Source: Pseudosulfitobacter sp. DSM 107133
GTDB taxonomy: Bacteria > Pseudomonadota > Alphaproteobacteria > Rhodobacterales > Rhodobacteraceae
Direction: 5' to 3'
DNA: 64,000 nucleotides
Assembly (NCBI RefSeq): GCF_022788695.1
Contig: NZ_CP085154.1
Location: 2,480,001-2,544,000, forward strand
The notes under the pieces are model-generated. The model did not search any database. It was not told the origin of the DNA and saw only the letters and a program-made list of their open reading frames with translations. Of the stretch, positions 63,097 to 64,000 are shown piece after piece (position 1 is the first letter of the stretch; the number at the start of each line of letters is the position of its first letter). A program made the translations under genes and the position numbers.

Positions 63097-64000
63097 TCAC
63101 ACCGGTTGCGCAGCCAGCGCCGCATCGCGTGGCATCTGCACCACAAAAAGATTACCAACCGCCTGTGGTACATGGGAAATATCGCCCCCAAGCCGCGCCA
63201 TGATCTCGCGGCAAATCGCCAATCCCAACCCCGCGCCCGACCCGTCACCATCGGCCACCCGCGCGAATTTTTCAAAGATCAGCGCGCGCGCCGCATCCGG
63301 AATGGGCGTGCCGTTATCGCGAAAAGAAACCGACAGAACATCCGCATCGGCACGCACCGAAATCTCAAGCTGCGGCGCATCCGCACGGCAATATTTCTGT
63401 GCGTTGGTAATCAGATTGATGAACACCTGCCCCAAACGGTCCATGTCCGTGGTCAGCACCGTATCTGCCGCCGCACGCAGACGTACAATCTGCAAACGTC
63501 CGTCACCGCTGGCTTGCGCCGTGACAACCGCCTGATCCAGCACCGCCTCGAGCGGCCCCGTGGCCGAATTCAGGCTGACCTGCCCGTTCTCCAGCACGCT
63601 CAGGTCCAGAAGGTCATCCAGCAAACGGGTCAGGCGGATCGCCTCGACGTGGATAATCGAGGCGTATTTGGTCTTTTCCGCCACGCTCAGCCCGTCGGCG
63701 TCGCGCAGAATTTCCGAAAAGGCGCGGATCGAGGTCATCGGGGTGCGCAGCTCGTGACTGATCTGGCCCAGAAAGGCGTCTTTTTGCACCGAAAGCTGGG
63801 TCAGCTTCTCGTTTGCCTCGCGCAATTGGCCCGCCGTTCGGCTCAGTTCGGCGGATTTGGCTTCAAGCTGGCTGGAATATTCAAGCATCTGCGCCGATTC
63901 ATCGGCCACCGCCAACAAATCCTCAACCGAGACCGAAGCCGCACCAACCATCTGGCTGACCATCGCATGTGCGGTCGCGGTGCCGACCGAGGCGGACAAT
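63097..64000 (-). CDS. transporter-type sensor histidine kinase, C-terminal part (STAC-HisKA-HATPase)
   Basis: About 300 codons; the frame is open through the right edge of the window, so the N-terminus is missing. The opening VSVEDLLAVADESAQMLEYSSQLEAKSAEL matches the STAC domain of CbrA/CrbS-like kinases that carry an N-terminal Na+/solute symporter. Then HisKA with ISHELRTPMTSIRAFSEIL and an HATPase domain (NLITNAQKYC, RDNGTPIP, GSGAGLGLAICREI). The kinase presumably senses a transported nutrient; the symporter part can only be confirmed outside the window. Confidence 0.88.
   Translation of the reverse strand, partial: LSASVGTATAHAMVSQMVGAASVSVEDLLAVADESAQMLEYSSQLEAKSAELSRTAGQLREANEKLTQLSVQKDAFLGQISHELRTPMTSIRAFSEILRDADGLSVAEKTKYASIIHVEAIRLTRLLDDLLDLSVLENGQVSLNSATGPLEAVLDQAVVTAQASGDGRLQIVRLRAAADTVLTTDMDRLGQVFINLITNAQKYCRADAPQLEISVRADADVLSVSFRDNGTPIPDAARALIFEKFARVADGDGSGAGLGLAICREIMARLGGDISHVPQAVGNLFVVQMPRDAALAAQPV

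Overview
The window looks like chromosome of a GC-rich alphaproteobacterium of the Rhodobacteraceae (Roseobacter group). The reasons are the gene content and order of the division and cell-wall cluster, paired DUF2484 genes between murC and murB, a GapR-type DUF2312 protein, GANTC-type regulatory sequence, a DUF1127 gene followed by CCUCCUCCC hairpin RNAs (cuckoo/CcsR type), a SqrR/BigR-like sulfur module and many GTGA/ATGA start-stop overlaps. Genus cannot be fixed by reading alone.

Layout. (1) 1-22319, mostly minus strand: a complete dcw cluster read from right to left, mraZ, rsmH, ftsL, ftsI, murE, murF, mraY, murD, ftsW, murG, murC, two DUF2484 genes, a small membrane protein, murB, ddl, ftsQ, ftsA, ftsZ (ftsZ runs off the window). 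A glutaminase gene and a YhiN-type flavoprotein gene on the plus strand and a peroxiredoxin-like gene interrupt it. A 352-bp MITE-like element sits next to murD. (2) 22320-23097: long dcw leader and regulatory region with hairpins, TGGGN boxes, two perfect DnaA boxes, two related 14-bp palindromes and five GANTC sites. (3) 23098-28102: a frame-disrupted membrane gene, IS5-family copy 1, mrp, a ccaF1-like DUF1127 gene with a four-unit array of CCUCCUCCC hairpins, a membrane protein, and a B12 riboswitch in front of an unrecognised 94-residue protein. (4) 28103-37319: UvrD-type helicase with a low-GC in-frame insertion, pyruvate carboxylase, a VOC protein, tRNA-Gly, and a cytosine methyltransferase with a NaeI-like endonuclease. 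(5) 37515-44253: histidine genes hisB-hisH and hisA-hisF-hisE, split by two DUF2147 genes; CoA-binding protein, zinc-ribbon protein, rlmB, tRNA-Tyr and a possible small RNA. (6) 44555-49326: CHASE/PAS histidine kinase, tRNA-Thr, an unrecognised protein and IS5-family copy 2. (7) 49340-59281: a vitamin B12 block: riboswitch-bluB, gapR, riboswitch-btuB-btuF-btuC-btuD-cbiZ-cobalamin binding protein-exbB-exbD-exbD-tonB. (8) 59318-61805: sulfide/persulfide module (MBL-fold dioxygenase-like protein, two YeeE/YedE half transporters, DUF442 protein). (9) 61819-64000: a FliM/FliN-domain protein and the C-terminal half of a transporter-type sensor kinase (STAC-HisKA-HATPase).

How parts work together. 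The dcw genes make lipid II precursors and the divisome from what appears to be one long regulated transcript. The B12 block forms a self-contained uptake and remodelling route: outer membrane receptor, its own TonB-ExbBD energiser, ABC importer, CbiZ to strip the side chain and BluB to make dimethylbenzimidazole. Three cobalamin riboswitches are visible. The two IS copies are direct repeats about 24 kb apart and differ at only two bases I could find; both sit at CTAG sites at gene ends. Functions are read from motifs and remembered family features; no search was run.
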